Shown piece after piece: positions 54,240 to 63,612 of a stretch of DNA of 64,000 nt (position 1 is its first letter; the number at the start of each line of letters is the position of its first letter). A program made the position numbers and the translations under genes. Origin of the DNA: Desulfobaculum sp044987625 (GTDB taxonomy: Bacteria > Desulfobacterota > Desulfovibrionia > Desulfovibrionales > Desulfovibrionaceae). The notes below the pieces were generated by a model. That model was not told where the DNA came from and did not search any database. It saw nothing but the letters and a program-made list of their open reading frames with translations. Location: positions 992,001 to 1,056,000 of the forward strand of contig NZ_JBJDSB010000001.1 of the NCBI RefSeq assembly GCF_044987625.1, in the 5' to 3' direction.

Positions 54240-55355
54240 CTATCCGCGCTTGAACACGAACCTGCGCATGGAAACGTTCAACACAAGGCCTATGAGGCAC
54301 AGATTCACCACTGTGGCGCTGCCGCCGTAACTGATGAACGGCAACGGAATGCCCACAACCGGCATCAGGCCAAGCACCATCCCCATGTTGATGAGTATCT
54401 GCCAGAAAAAATAGAAAAAGACCCCAGCGGCGAGAAAGCTGCCGAAACGGTCCTTCGCGTCATGCGCCGTGAGGTAAATTTGATACAGGAAGAGGCAGAA
54501 AAGGGAAAGGAGAATAATACACCCGATAAAGCCCCATTCCTCGCCAAAAACGGCGATGGCAAAGTCTGTATGCTTCTCGGGAAGAAAACGTAGCTGACTC
54601 TGTGTGCCGCCCAAAAAGCCCTTGCCCCACAGTCGTCCCGAGCCGATGGCTATCTGCGATTGGATAATATGATAGCCCGCACCAAGGGGGTCGCGTCCCG
54701 GATTAAGGAACGTTAAAATGCGCTGCTTTTGGTAGTCGTGCAAAACGAACCACGACAAAGGCATCAGGATTGGTCCCATGATGACCAGTGTCTTGAACAC
54801 GCGCATCTCCACACCGCGATACAGCACAAGCCCGCCCAGCAAGAGCAGGACAGACAGTCCCGACCCAAGGTCCGGCTGCAGTATCACAAGCCCCGCAGGG
54901 AGCATGCCCACGGCAATGACGGCAAACAGCCGCAGCCACCCAAGGGGCAACTGGCCTTTGGACAGAATCTTGGCACCGATGAGCAGGATGGAAATCTTGG
55001 CGACCTCACTGGGCTGGAGGTTAAAGAACCCAAGGTCCAGCCAGCGGCGCGCGCCGTAAATGGTTTTGCCGAAAAAGGGCACGCACAACAGCAAAAGCAC
55101 CGTCACCCAAAACATGGGCCACGCCAGCGTCTTGAGGTGGCGGTAGTCGAACAGCATAAAGAACAGCATGCCGCCAAAGCCCATCATTCCCCACAGGAAC
55201 TGCTTTTTGTAGAACGGGTTGACGGACAGCCCGCCCTCCATGCGAAACCCGCTGGCCGAATACAGGTTCAGCACGCCCACGGCGAACAGCAAAACCGTCA
55301 GCCCCAAGAGGGACCAGTTGATATGCAGCAGGATGCGGCGGTCAATGGGGGTCAT
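54240..55355 (-). CDS. rodA: Peptidoglycan glycosyltransferase RodA (SEDS family)
   Basis: 371 residues, ten TM helices. FFGKTIYGARRWLDLGFFNLQPSEVAK, ILQPDLGSGLSVLL, GSGRLWGKGFLGGTQSQLRFLPEKHTDFAIAVFGEE and PFISYGGSA mark the SEDS family. ATG 55355 overlaps the mrdA stop (ATGA). Polymerises lipid II in the elongasome with PBP2. Confidence 0.97.
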   Translation of the reverse strand: MTPIDRRILLHINWSLLGLTVLLFAVGVLNLYSASGFRMEGGLSVNPFYKKQFLWGMMGFGGMLFFMLFDYRHLKTLAWPMFWVTVLLLLCVPFFGKTIYGARRWLDLGFFNLQPSEVAKISILLIGAKILSKGQLPLGWLRLFAVIAVGMLPAGLVILQPDLGSGLSVLLLLGGLVLYRGVEMRVFKTLVIMGPILMPLSWFVLHDYQKQRILTFLNPGRDPLGAGYHIIQSQIAIGSGRLWGKGFLGGTQSQLRFLPEKHTDFAIAVFGEEWGFIGCIILLSLFCLFLYQIYLTAHDAKDRFGSFLAAGVFFYFFWQILINMGMVLGLMPVVGIPLPFISYGGSATVVNLCLIGLVLNVSMRRFVFKRG

Positions 55356-57142
55356 TTCTTCTTCCCGAAAAGGTATTGGTAGACGCTTTTGAGGATTGGT
55401 CCGGCGGCGGAGCCACCGTGTCCGCCATGCTCCACCATGCAGACGGCGACATAGGTCTTGCCGTCCTTTTCGCCAAAGGACGCCAGCCACGCGTGGTCGC
55501 GTTCCTCGTAGGGCATTTCCTCCAGCTTGCGGCGCTTGTCGCCCTTTTTGAGCTTGAGCCGCACCACCTGCGCAGTGCCGGTCTTGCCGCCCATGACGGC
55601 GTCACGGCGTTTCAGACGCCGCGCCGTGCCGGTGTTCACGGTCTCGACCATGGACTTGACCAGCAGCTCGCGGTGCTCGTCGGACAGGGGCAGGTGCCCC
55701 AGCTTTTCCGGCTCGCCACCGGCGATGAGCTTGGGCCGCAGGATGTCGCCGCCATTGAGGAGTGCGCCGATAAAACGCGCCACCTGCAGAGGCGTCACCA
55801 GGGTGTAGCCCTGCCCGATGGCCATGTTCAACGTCTCGCCGCCCTGCCACGATTCGCCGAAGCGGCGGCGCTTCCATTCCCGCGTGGGGATGAGGCCGGA
55901 CTTTTCGTGGGGCAGGCGGATGCCCGTCTTCTCGCCAAAGCCGCAGGCCATGGAGAAGGCACTGAGCTTATCCACGCCAAGGCGGTTGCCCATCTCGTAG
56001 TAGTAGACGTCGCAGGACTTGACGAGGCCCTTCATGAAATCTGTTTTGCCATGGCCCCATTTGCGCCAGCAGCGGAACACGCGGCGGCCGAGCTTCATAA
56101 AGCCCGGGCAGTAGACCTCTTCCTTGGGATCGATGCCCTCGGCCAGCACAGCGCCGCCCACCACCAGCTTGAAGACCGAGCCGGGGGGATAGGTGCTCTG
56201 CACCACGCGGTTTTGCAGGGGATGCATGGGGTTGTCGCGCAGGCTGGCCCACTGTTTGTTGGACAGCCCGGTCACGAACCAGTTGGCGTCAAAGCTCGGC
56301 TGGCTGACAAAGGCCCGGATTTCGCCGGATTCCGGCTCCATGACCACGATGGCCCCGGCCTTGCCCTCCAGCATGTCCGAGCAGCGCTTTTGCAGGCCAA
56401 GGTCAATGGACAGCGTCAGATCCTCGCCCGCCTGCGGCGGACGCAGGGTATGCTGGTTCAGCCGCCGTCCGGTGGCGTCCACCTCAAGCTGACGAAGGCC
56501 TTTCTCGCCGCGCAGGCGGTCCTCCAGCATATATTCCAGACCGCCCTTGCCCACGTTGTCGCCAAGGCTCAGAGACGGGTCTTTTTCCAGTTCGTCCTCG
56601 TTGGCTTCGGCCACGTAGCCCAGCACATGCGAAAGCAGCGCGCCCTGCGGATAAAACCGGCGCGGACGGACAACAATCTCCAGCCCCGGCCAAAACAGGG
56701 CATTGGCCTCAATGCGGGCCAGCTGCTCAAAGGGCAGGTCCGGGACAAGAATGAGCGGCTCAAAGGGCTTCACCCGTCGGCGGCCCTTCTTGAATTTCTT
56801 TTCGAGGTCGGCACGTTCCACACCGGTCCACGCGCTGATCTGGTCCAGCGTGGACTCGATATCGCGAACATCCTCGCGGATGAGGCCGAGGGCGTAGGCG
56901 GGCTCGTTGACGGCCACAAGAGTGCCACTGCGGTCGCGGATAAGGCCGCGCGGCGCGTGCAGATATTCCTGACGGAGCTGGTTGTCGCGCGCCTTTTGGG
57001 CGAACTCGGCGCCCTTGTGCACCTGCAGGTACCAAAAGCGCAGGGCAAAGAGGCAGAACAGGCCCCATATCAGGCACTGCAGCAGGATGAGACCGGTGCG
57101 CGGTGGCGCTTGGCCTTCCGGTTCAAAGTGCGTTGGCGCCAT
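55352..57142 (-). CDS. mrdA: Penicillin-binding protein 2 (elongasome transpeptidase)
   Basis: 596 residues: N-terminal TM helix (about 17-37), pedestal domain, and transpeptidase with SxxK serine in YPPGSVFKLV, second motif SCD in VKSCDVYYYEMG (SxD in place of SxN, as in other PBP2), and KTGT in MGGKTGTAQ. Start ATG 57142 overlaps mreD by 20 bases. Confidence 0.97.
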   Translation of the reverse strand: MAPTHFEPEGQAPPRTGLILLQCLIWGLFCLFALRFWYLQVHKGAEFAQKARDNQLRQEYLHAPRGLIRDRSGTLVAVNEPAYALGLIREDVRDIESTLDQISAWTGVERADLEKKFKKGRRRVKPFEPLILVPDLPFEQLARIEANALFWPGLEIVVRPRRFYPQGALLSHVLGYVAEANEDELEKDPSLSLGDNVGKGGLEYMLEDRLRGEKGLRQLEVDATGRRLNQHTLRPPQAGEDLTLSIDLGLQKRCSDMLEGKAGAIVVMEPESGEIRAFVSQPSFDANWFVTGLSNKQWASLRDNPMHPLQNRVVQSTYPPGSVFKLVVGGAVLAEGIDPKEEVYCPGFMKLGRRVFRCWRKWGHGKTDFMKGLVKSCDVYYYEMGNRLGVDKLSAFSMACGFGEKTGIRLPHEKSGLIPTREWKRRRFGESWQGGETLNMAIGQGYTLVTPLQVARFIGALLNGGDILRPKLIAGGEPEKLGHLPLSDEHRELLVKSMVETVNTGTARRLKRRDAVMGGKTGTAQVVRLKLKKGDKRRKLEEMPYEERDHAWLASFGEKDGKTYVAVCMVEHGGHGGSAAGPILKSVYQYLFGKKK

Positions 57143-57590
57143 GGCGGACCCAATTTTTGTAGATGGCGTAGGCAAAAGCCCACTCGATGAAGAAAATACC
57201 GGCCTGCAACAGCCCCTCGGTCATGAGGCGGGGAGTGGATACGGACAGGTCCTGCAACTGGGCCATCAATTCAAAGAGGCCCACGTGCCACACGCCCATG
57301 GCGATGCCAATGAGCATGACGAACAAAAGGTTGGTGGACTCGAACAGCCAGCGCCCCGCCCAAAACAGCGCGCCAAGGGCGGCGTACCAGAGCAGCGCGG
57401 ACCCAAAGGCCATACCGCCCGTGCCCTCCTGCACCAGAATCCAGATGCAGGTCAGCCATGCGGCAATGCGGACCTCGCGCTCCTGCATGAGGATAACGAG
57501 GCCCGGAGCCAGAAAATCCACGCCGGGAACCAGACGCTGCAGCCAGATTCCCGCAACGGTAAAGAGTGTCCACCAAAGGAGCGGATGCAT
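57123..57590 (-). CDS. mreD: Rod shape-determining protein MreD
   Basis: 155 residues, five to six TM helices, little sequence conservation as usual for MreD; identification rests on size, topology and position between mreC and mrdA. AGGAAC precedes ATG 57590. Confidence 0.85.
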   Translation of the reverse strand: MHPLLWWTLFTVAGIWLQRLVPGVDFLAPGLVILMQEREVRIAAWLTCIWILVQEGTGGMAFGSALLWYAALGALFWAGRWLFESTNLLFVMLIGIAMGVWHVGLFELMAQLQDLSVSTPRLMTEGLLQAGIFFIEWAFAYAIYKNWVRHGANAL

Positions 57591-57599
57591 GTGGGGTTC

Positions 57600-58457
57600 C
57601 TATTTCGCCTTGCTTGGCCCGGATTCGGAGACAACGGCCTCCTGATGCAGAATGAGCGCCTCCTCGACATTGCGCAGGTCCACCAGCGGTTTGGCCCGCA
57701 CGGTCAGAAACAACGAAATGTCCGAGCGCTCAACGCCCACCACCCGCGCCACGGGCAACCCCTTGGGGAAGATGCCCGCCAGCCCGGAGGTCAACAGCTC
57801 CTCGCCAACGGCGAGGGGGGCGTTCTGCGGCACGTATCGCACTTCCAGCATGCCTTCGTCGCTTCGGCCGCACAAAACGCCGCTGACGCGGCTTTGGGAG
57901 CCAAGGACAGGCAGCTTGCTGTTGATGTCGGTGATGAGGAGGACGGTGGCCGTGGTCAGCCCACGGCGCAGGACGCGGCCCATGACGCCGTCCTCGGTGC
58001 AGACGGGGTCGTTTTGGTCCACGCCCGTTGAGGAGCCTTTGTCCACGGTGAGGGTATCCAGCACAGCGCCGGGGCCAAGACGGTGCGCAATAACGCGCAC
58101 GCCCTGCCGCGACCAGCCGGGAACCGGAGCAAACGACATGAGCCGCCTGAGGCGCTGGGCCTCGGCGGCGTCTTCTTGCACTTTTGCCAGTTCCAGCTTG
58201 AGCTGGCCCACCCGGGTCTGAAGCTGCTCGTTCTCTTCGCGCACGTCCACAAGGTAGACGTAGTCACGCCAGAGCGTTGTGGCCTTGTCCACGGTCCACT
58301 GGCCGGGCTTGAGCACCCAGCCGACGAACTCCAGACCCGTGTGGCCGGAAATGGCGTCCAGTCCTCCCGTACGCAGATTCCACGTAAACAGACTCAGGTA
58401 CAGGAACAGGATAAGGAGCAGGGCACCGATGGCCCCTTTTCGCGATCGGAGGTTAAT
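57600..58457 (-). CDS. mreC: Rod shape-determining protein MreC, probable AUU start
   Basis: 285 residues from an ATT codon at 58457: one TM helix (about 8-25, IGALLLILFLYLSLFTW), a coiled coil (about 60-100) and the double beta-barrel periplasmic domain (HRLGPGAVLDTLTVDKGSSTGV, GVMGRVLRRG). AAGGAGG lies 9 bases before the ATT, overlapping the mreB end, and the sequence from here (INLRSRKGAIG) lines up with the expected MreC N-terminus. No ATG, GTG or TTG lies between that site and the TM helix. A GTG 13 codons upstream is the alternative, with a poor ribosome site. Confidence 0.88.
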   Translation of the reverse strand: MNLRSRKGAIGALLLILFLYLSLFTWNLRTGGLDAISGHTGLEFVGWVLKPGQWTVDKATTLWRDYVYLVDVREENEQLQTRVGQLKLELAKVQEDAAEAQRLRRLMSFAPVPGWSRQGVRVIAHRLGPGAVLDTLTVDKGSSTGVDQNDPVCTEDGVMGRVLRRGLTTATVLLITDINSKLPVLGSQSRVSGVLCGRSDEGMLEVRYVPQNAPLAVGEELLTSGLAGIFPKGLPVARVVGVERSDISLFLTVRAKPLVDLRNVEEALILHQEAVVSESGPSKAK

Positions 58458-59493
58458 CGATCGTGACCTCCTTGAGGACGTCCAGATTGTCGAGCGCACG
58501 GCCGGACCCCAGCACAACAGTCGACAACGGATCGTCCACAACGGTGATGGGCAGTCCGGTCTCCTCACGCAGGAGCTGGTCCAGTCCCTTCAGCAGCGCG
58601 CCGCCGCCAGTGAGCACAATGCCCCGGTCCACGATGTCCGCGGCCAGTTCGGGGGGCGTCTGCTCAAGGGCGATGCGGCAGGCCTGAACAATGGCGTCCA
58701 CCTGTTCGGCAATGGCCTTGCGCACCTCTTCGGACGTGATGGTGATATTCTGCGGAATACCGGAGACGAGGTCCCGGCCCTTGACCGACATTTCCACCTC
58801 GTGGGACGAGGGGTAGGCGCTGCCCGCCTGAATTTTAATGGTCTCGGACGTGCTCTCGCCGATGAGCATGTTGTACTTGCGCTTCACATACTGCATGATC
58901 GCCTCGTCCATCTTGTCGCCGCCAACGCGGACGGACTTGGAGTAGACGATGCCGGACAGCGAGATGACGGCGACCTCGGTGGTGCCGCCGCCGATGTCCA
59001 CAACCATGTTGGAGGTGGGCTCGGTAATGGGCAGGTCCGCGCCAATGGCCGCGGCCATGGGTTCCTCAATGAGGTACACCTCGCGCGCACCCGCGCTTTC
59101 GGCGGATTCCTTCACGGCGCGCTTTTCCACCTGCGTAATGCCCGTGGGCACGCAGATGATGATGCGCGGCCGCACCAGACGGCGGCTGTTGTGCACTTTG
59201 GTGATAAAATGCCGCAGCATGGCCTCGGTGATCTCGAAATCGGCGATGACGCCATCTTTCATCGGCCGGATGGCGACGATGTTTGCCGGGGTACGCCCGA
59301 GCATCTGCTTGGCTTCGAGCCCGACGGCGAGAACCTTCTTGCCGCCCTTGCTGTCCTGTTTGACGGCAACGACGGAGGGTTCGCGCAGCACAATGCCCTG
59401 CCCCTTGACGTAAACGCAAGTATTGGCTGTGCCCAAGTCTATCGCGAGATCATTGGAGAAAAATCCGAGAACCGTATCCAAGATTCTGGACAT
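58453..59493 (-). CDS. mreB: Rod shape-determining protein MreB
   Basis: 346-residue bacterial actin that organises lateral wall synthesis. LAIDLGTANTCVYVKGQGI, GADLPITEPTSNMVVDIGGGTTEVAVISL and GIVLTGGGALLKGLD are the nucleotide-binding segments. First gene of the mreBCD-mrdA-rodA run. ATG 59493; the in-frame GTG at 59499 is also possible. Confidence 0.98.
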   Translation of the reverse strand: MSRILDTVLGFFSNDLAIDLGTANTCVYVKGQGIVLREPSVVAVKQDSKGGKKVLAVGLEAKQMLGRTPANIVAIRPMKDGVIADFEITEAMLRHFITKVHNSRRLVRPRIIICVPTGITQVEKRAVKESAESAGAREVYLIEEPMAAAIGADLPITEPTSNMVVDIGGGTTEVAVISLSGIVYSKSVRVGGDKMDEAIMQYVKRKYNMLIGESTSETIKIQAGSAYPSSHEVEMSVKGRDLVSGIPQNITITSEEVRKAIAEQVDAIVQACRIALEQTPPELAADIVDRGIVLTGGGALLKGLDQLLREETGLPITVVDDPLSTVVLGSGRALDNLDVLKEVTID

Positions 59494-59639
59494 AAACACT
59501 CTCTTGGGTCAATGAATTCGTGGAATTTCGGAAGGCTGGAACCTGGGTGTGCTCCAGCCCGCAACGTCACTCTGAGTTAGTATACAAACCACTGTCATCA
59601 GGCAAGGGGTCCACACTAAATTCTCCCGGATACATATTT

Positions 59640-60608
59640 ATGAACCGTTTCCATGGCCTCTCGGCCTACCTCAAGCGCCGCTTTGGCGGGCGCGTCCACA
59701 AAATCCCGCTGGACGCGGGATTCACCTGCCCCAACCGCGACGGAAGCCTGTCCACACGCGGCTGCGCCTTTTGCGACGCCAAGGGCGCAGGCACCGGACT
59801 TCTGGCCGGCGGGGCGGACCTTGCGGCGCAGTGGGAAAAATGGCGCACCCAACTGGGCGACAAATACGGCGCGCAACTTTTTTTGGCGTATTTGCAGTCC
59901 TATTCCAATACCTATGGCCCCATAGAGCACCTGCGCGCCACCCTTGAGCGCATCACGCCCTTGCCGCAACTGGCAGGCATCTGCATTGGCACGCGTCCGG
60001 ACTGCCTTGATGACGCCAAGCTCGACCTGCTGGCCGACCAGCCCATTCAGGAAATCTGGCTGGACCTTGGCCTGCAATCCGCGCGGAACGACACCCTCGC
60101 CCGCATCAACCGCGGGCACACCGCCGAGACCTTTGCCGCCGCCACCCGCGCCGCCGCAGAGCGCGGGCTCAAGGTCTGCGCCCACCTCATTATGGGCCTG
60201 CCCGGCGAGGACGAGGAGGATTTCCTCGCCAGTGTGGACTACGTCAACGCCCTGCCCATCCACGGCATTAAACTCCACAACCTCTTTATCTGTCCGGGCA
60301 CACCCCTTGAGGACATGTGGCGTACTTCGCCCTTTCCACTTCCCTCGCGGGGGGAGTACATTGAAGCCGTGGTCTTCGCCCTTGAGCACCTGCGCCCGGA
60401 AATTGTGGTCCACCGCATTGTCTCGGACCCGGAATCCGGCCAGCTTGTCGCGCCCGAGTGGGCGGCCATGAAGCGACCCACCATGAACGGCGTCACCACC
60501 GCCCTTGCGCGGCTGGACACATGGCAAGGCCGCGCCCTTGCACCGGACCGCCCCATGCCGGAGTGGTTTGAGCACGACGTCCCCTACCCACAAGGACTGT
60601 TTGCATGA
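59640..60608 (+). CDS. TIGR01212-family radical SAM protein (YhcC-like)
   Basis: 322 residues. Cysteine cluster FTCPNRDGSLSTRGCAFC supplies the 4Fe-4S ligands, and SNTYGP, CIGTRPDC and LGLQSARNDTLARINRGH are typical of this family. The reaction is not established. ATG 59640 fits the family start; the longer frame crosses the mreB promoter region. Its stop overlaps the ogt start by 4 bases. Confidence 0.93.
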   Translation: MNRFHGLSAYLKRRFGGRVHKIPLDAGFTCPNRDGSLSTRGCAFCDAKGAGTGLLAGGADLAAQWEKWRTQLGDKYGAQLFLAYLQSYSNTYGPIEHLRATLERITPLPQLAGICIGTRPDCLDDAKLDLLADQPIQEIWLDLGLQSARNDTLARINRGHTAETFAAATRAAAERGLKVCAHLIMGLPGEDEEDFLASVDYVNALPIHGIKLHNLFICPGTPLEDMWRTSPFPLPSRGEYIEAVVFALEHLRPEIVVHRIVSDPESGQLVAPEWAAMKRPTMNGVTTALARLDTWQGRALAPDRPMPEWFEHDVPYPQGLFA

Positions 60609-61081
60609 CAACACAGACGGAAACCCTCACCGCCGGTCCCCTTGCCCTCACGCTAACGTGGTCCGGCGCGCTGCTCACAGGCTCCGCCCTGTCGTGGAGC
60701 GAAACCGCAACGCCATCGCTCAAGCTGTCCGCCGCGGGCAGTGCGGTGCAGCGCGTGCTGGCAAACTATGTTCTGGGCCGTTCGGTCACGTGGCCGGACC
60801 TGCCCCTTGCCGAGCACAAGCTCCCGGCCTTTACCCGCCGCGTCCTCGCCACCCTGCGGCGCGAGGTCCCCCACGGCCACACCGTCACCTACAAAGAACT
60901 TGCCGAAATGGCAGGCTCGCCCAACAGCGCCCGCGCCGTGGGGCAGGTCATGGGCCGCAATCCATGGCTGCTGCTGGTGCCCTGCCACCGCGTGCTGAGC
61001 ACAAGCGGCCTTGGCGGCTACGCCTCGGGCGAGGACCTCAAGCGCGCCCTCCTTGAGCTGGAGGGCGTTCCCGCGCCGTAG
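60605..61081 (+). CDS. ogt: Methylated-DNA--protein-cysteine methyltransferase
   Basis: 158-residue suicide DNA repair protein that takes O6-methyl groups from guanine. The acceptor cysteine is in LLVPCHRVLSTSGLGGYASG, and the recognition helix region HTVTYKELAEMAGSPNSARAVGQVMGRNP is intact. Translationally coupled to the radical SAM gene by ATGA overlap. Confidence 0.95.
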   Translation: MTTQTETLTAGPLALTLTWSGALLTGSALSWSETATPSLKLSAAGSAVQRVLANYVLGRSVTWPDLPLAEHKLPAFTRRVLATLRREVPHGHTVTYKELAEMAGSPNSARAVGQVMGRNPWLLLVPCHRVLSTSGLGGYASGEDLKRALLELEGVPAP

Positions 61082-61232
61082 GCCTTCCCCTCCCCCGACA
61101 CGGCCCCGCGACGACATCAAAGACTGGTACAGACACTGGACAACACCGCCGCCGCCACGCTAAGCGGCTGTGGGCGGACGCGCCGCAGGCCGCCGCATGC
61201 ACCACGCACAGCAATCCCAAGGAATGAAACAT

Positions 61233-62615
61233 ATGTCCCAACGCACCGTGAACGCAGGCGCACTGGTCCTCGCCGCCGGAAAGGGCACCAGAATGCGCTC
61301 CAATACGCCCAAAGTTCTGCACACCATTCTTGGCGAGCCCATGCTGTGGTACGTCCACAGCGCCCTGTCCACCCTGCCCCTGTCCGGACTGTGGACCGTC
61401 ATCGGCCACGGCGCGGATGACGTGCGCGCGGCCTTCTCGCACCTTGGGCAGGACGCGTTCATCGTGCAGGAGCAGCAGCTGGGCACGGGGCACGCCGTGC
61501 AGCAGGCGTGGGACGCCATCACCGATGCGGGGCTGGACGCCGTGCTGGTCGCCAACGGCGATACGCCGCTCCTTCCCGCCGCCAGCCTGCGCGCCCTTAT
61601 GGACGAGTCCATAGCGCAGAACGCGGACATTGCCTTTTTGACCCTGACCCTCGACGACCCCGGCGCATATGGCCGCGTCACACGCGGCGCGGACGGCACG
61701 GTTGCCGCCATCATCGAGGCCAAGGACTTCCGCCCAGAAGACCACGGCGGCGAAGTGCATGAAATCAACGCGGGCATCTACTGGCTGAACACCGCCACCA
61801 TTGGCCCGCTCCTCAGCCGCCTGACCAACAATAACGCCAGCGGCGAGTTCTACATCACCGATCTTGTGGCGCTGGCCGTGGCCGAAGGGCTGACCGTACA
61901 GGGCATCAACGGCGGCAGCGACCCGCACCTTTTAGGCGTCAACAGCCCTGCGGAGCTTGTGCGCTCCGAGGAGCTGCTGCGAAAGCGCATCGTGGACGGC
62001 CTGCTGGACGAGGGCGTGCTCATCCGCCGCCCGGACGCCGTAACCATTGGTCCGCGCGCCAGCGTTGCCCCTGGCAGCGAAGTCTGCGGCCCCTGCGAAA
62101 TCCTTGGCGAAAGCACCATCGCCGCAGGCGCCAGCGTCGCCTCCAACGTGTGGATGCACGACAGCCACATTGGCGAAGACTCCACCGTGCTGCCCTTTTC
62201 GCACCTAGAGCAGGCCACGGTGCAGGCGCGCTGTCACATCGGCCCCTACGCCCGCCTGCGCCCCGGCGCGCTGGTGTGCGACGAGGCCAAGGTCGGCAAC
62301 TTCGTGGAAATGAAAAAGGCCACCCTCGGCCCCGGATCCAAAGCCAGCCATCTGACCTATCTTGGCGACACCGAAGTGGGCACAGGAGCCAACATCGGCG
62401 CAGGCACCATCACCTGCAACTACGACGGCGTGAACAAGTTCAAAACCGTCATCGAGGACGACGCCTTCATCGGCAGCAACACCGCTCTTGTGGCCCCCGT
62501 GACCATCGGCAAAGGCGCACTTGTCGGCGCAGGCTCGGTAATTACGCGAAACGTCAAGGAAAATACCATAGGCATCACCCGCGCAAAACAACGCGAACTT
62601 CCAAGAAGGAAGTAA
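61233..62615 (+). CDS. glmU: Bifunctional GlcN-1-P acetyltransferase / GlcNAc-1-P uridylyltransferase
   Basis: 460 residues. N-terminal uridylyltransferase (LAAGKGTRMRS, GTGHAVQQAWD, VANGDTPLL) and C-terminal left-handed beta-helix acetyltransferase (about 255-460; ARLRPGALV, GNFVEMKKATLG, NIGAGTITCNYDGVNKFKT). Makes UDP-GlcNAc for peptidoglycan and LPS. AAGGAA 8 bases before ATG 61233 supports this start over the ATG at 61224. Confidence 0.97.
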   Translation: MSQRTVNAGALVLAAGKGTRMRSNTPKVLHTILGEPMLWYVHSALSTLPLSGLWTVIGHGADDVRAAFSHLGQDAFIVQEQQLGTGHAVQQAWDAITDAGLDAVLVANGDTPLLPAASLRALMDESIAQNADIAFLTLTLDDPGAYGRVTRGADGTVAAIIEAKDFRPEDHGGEVHEINAGIYWLNTATIGPLLSRLTNNNASGEFYITDLVALAVAEGLTVQGINGGSDPHLLGVNSPAELVRSEELLRKRIVDGLLDEGVLIRRPDAVTIGPRASVAPGSEVCGPCEILGESTIAAGASVASNVWMHDSHIGEDSTVLPFSHLEQATVQARCHIGPYARLRPGALVCDEAKVGNFVEMKKATLGPGSKASHLTYLGDTEVGTGANIGAGTITCNYDGVNKFKTVIEDDAFIGSNTALVAPVTIGKGALVGAGSVITRNVKENTIGITRAKQRELPRRK

Positions 62616-62660
62616 CACATTTCTTGATTTTACTATCTGAACAGGGTAGAAATTTCGCCT

Positions 62661-62891
62661 ATGGATGCACTGAGCCAGTTGGAAGCCCGAATCGATTCCA
62701 TGCTTGCCAAGAACCGGGTTCTGGAGGAGGAAAACCGGCGTCTTCGGCGGGAGCTCGATGGTGGCAAACGAGAGCTTGAAAGCGAAAACCGAGCTCTGCG
62801 CGACGAACTCGAGCGCGAACGGGCCGGAAAGAGAGACGTCCTCGCCAAGATAGACAATCTGCTGGAAAAACTTCAGTCAGAGACTGAATAG
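62661..62891 (+). CDS. ZapB-like coiled-coil cell-division protein
   Basis: 76 residues that are almost entirely heptad coiled coil (LEARIDSMLAKNRVLEEENR onward), the size and character of ZapB. It lies 14 bases upstream of zapA, so a Z-ring accessory role is likely, but the assignment is by composition and position. Confidence 0.82.
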   Translation: MDALSQLEARIDSMLAKNRVLEEENRRLRRELDGGKRELESENRALRDELERERAGKRDVLAKIDNLLEKLQSETE

Positions 62892-62905
62892 GCGGATATC
62901 TACAT

Positions 62906-63172
62906 ATGCCGAGTTACACTCTTTCTGTCCTTGATTTGGAAGTTTCCTTCAGGGCAAAGGCTGACCATACCCGAGTTCTCAAGGCAAAGGAGCTTCTTGA
63001 GGAACGGTACCGGGAAATCACACAGCACGGTAGACGACTGAGCAAAGAGAAGCTGTTGACATTCCTGGCTCTTGGGCTGGCAGACGACCTGCTCCAGAGC
63101 AACCGGAAACTAGAAGAGCTGGATGGAAAACTTTCCGATCTTCTCGATAAGATCGATAATGGCGGGACCTGA
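62906..63172 (+). CDS. zapA: Cell division protein ZapA
   Basis: 88 residues: N-terminal globular part SYTLSVLDLEVSFRAKAD and C-terminal coiled coil, typical of ZapA, which bundles FtsZ. 6S RNA follows, the same neighbourhood as in many proteobacteria. Confidence 0.9.
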   Translation: MPSYTLSVLDLEVSFRAKADHTRVLKAKELLEERYREITQHGRRLSKEKLLTFLALGLADDLLQSNRKLEELDGKLSDLLDKIDNGGT

Positions 63173-63194
63173 TTAACGGGCGTCATACTTGCGT

Positions 63195-63376
63195 ATCTCC
63201 CTGGGGGGTTTGTGATTGAGGAACAATTTTTGAGCCAACACTTCTAAAACGGGAGCAGCTTTAAGGCCTGCCCGTGTGCACACCCGCAAGACGGGGAGCC
63301 TGACGGCAGGTACAGCAGCACCCACCTTGCTTTGCAAGGTTCAAAAGAGTTCCCAACACGGCGCCCCGGGGTAGAT
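63195..63376 (+). ncRNA. ssrS: 6S RNA
   Basis: About 182 bases between zapA and rny. The ends pair (ATCTCCCTGGGG with CCCCGGGGTAGAT) as the closing stem. A 5' arm contains TTGAGCC and a 3' arm contains CACCTTGC..GCAAGGTTCAA, which resemble the E. coli 6S RNA landmarks TGAGCC and ACCTTGAACC..GGTTCAAGG. A large internal bulge can form near 63240-63330. 6S RNA mimics an open promoter and binds sigma70 RNA polymerase. Ends are approximate. Confidence 0.75.
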
Positions 63377-63612
63377 ATATACATTCTTGGTTGTGGGAGA
63401 ATACCTTAACCCGGCATGAACGCTTACAGGATAAACCCTTAACACGCCTGCCCGCCTTTCCTCATGGCCCCTTGCGGGTCTTCCAGCCGCGGCTGCCTCC
63501 GGCCGCTCACTTCCGATGTATCGCTCTTCACCCCTCGCCGCTGGCAGGAGCAGAAGCCCTGCCGAAGTATATCGGGTTTGCGGCAACCCGTAGCGCATAA
63601 AAGGAGAGTGCC

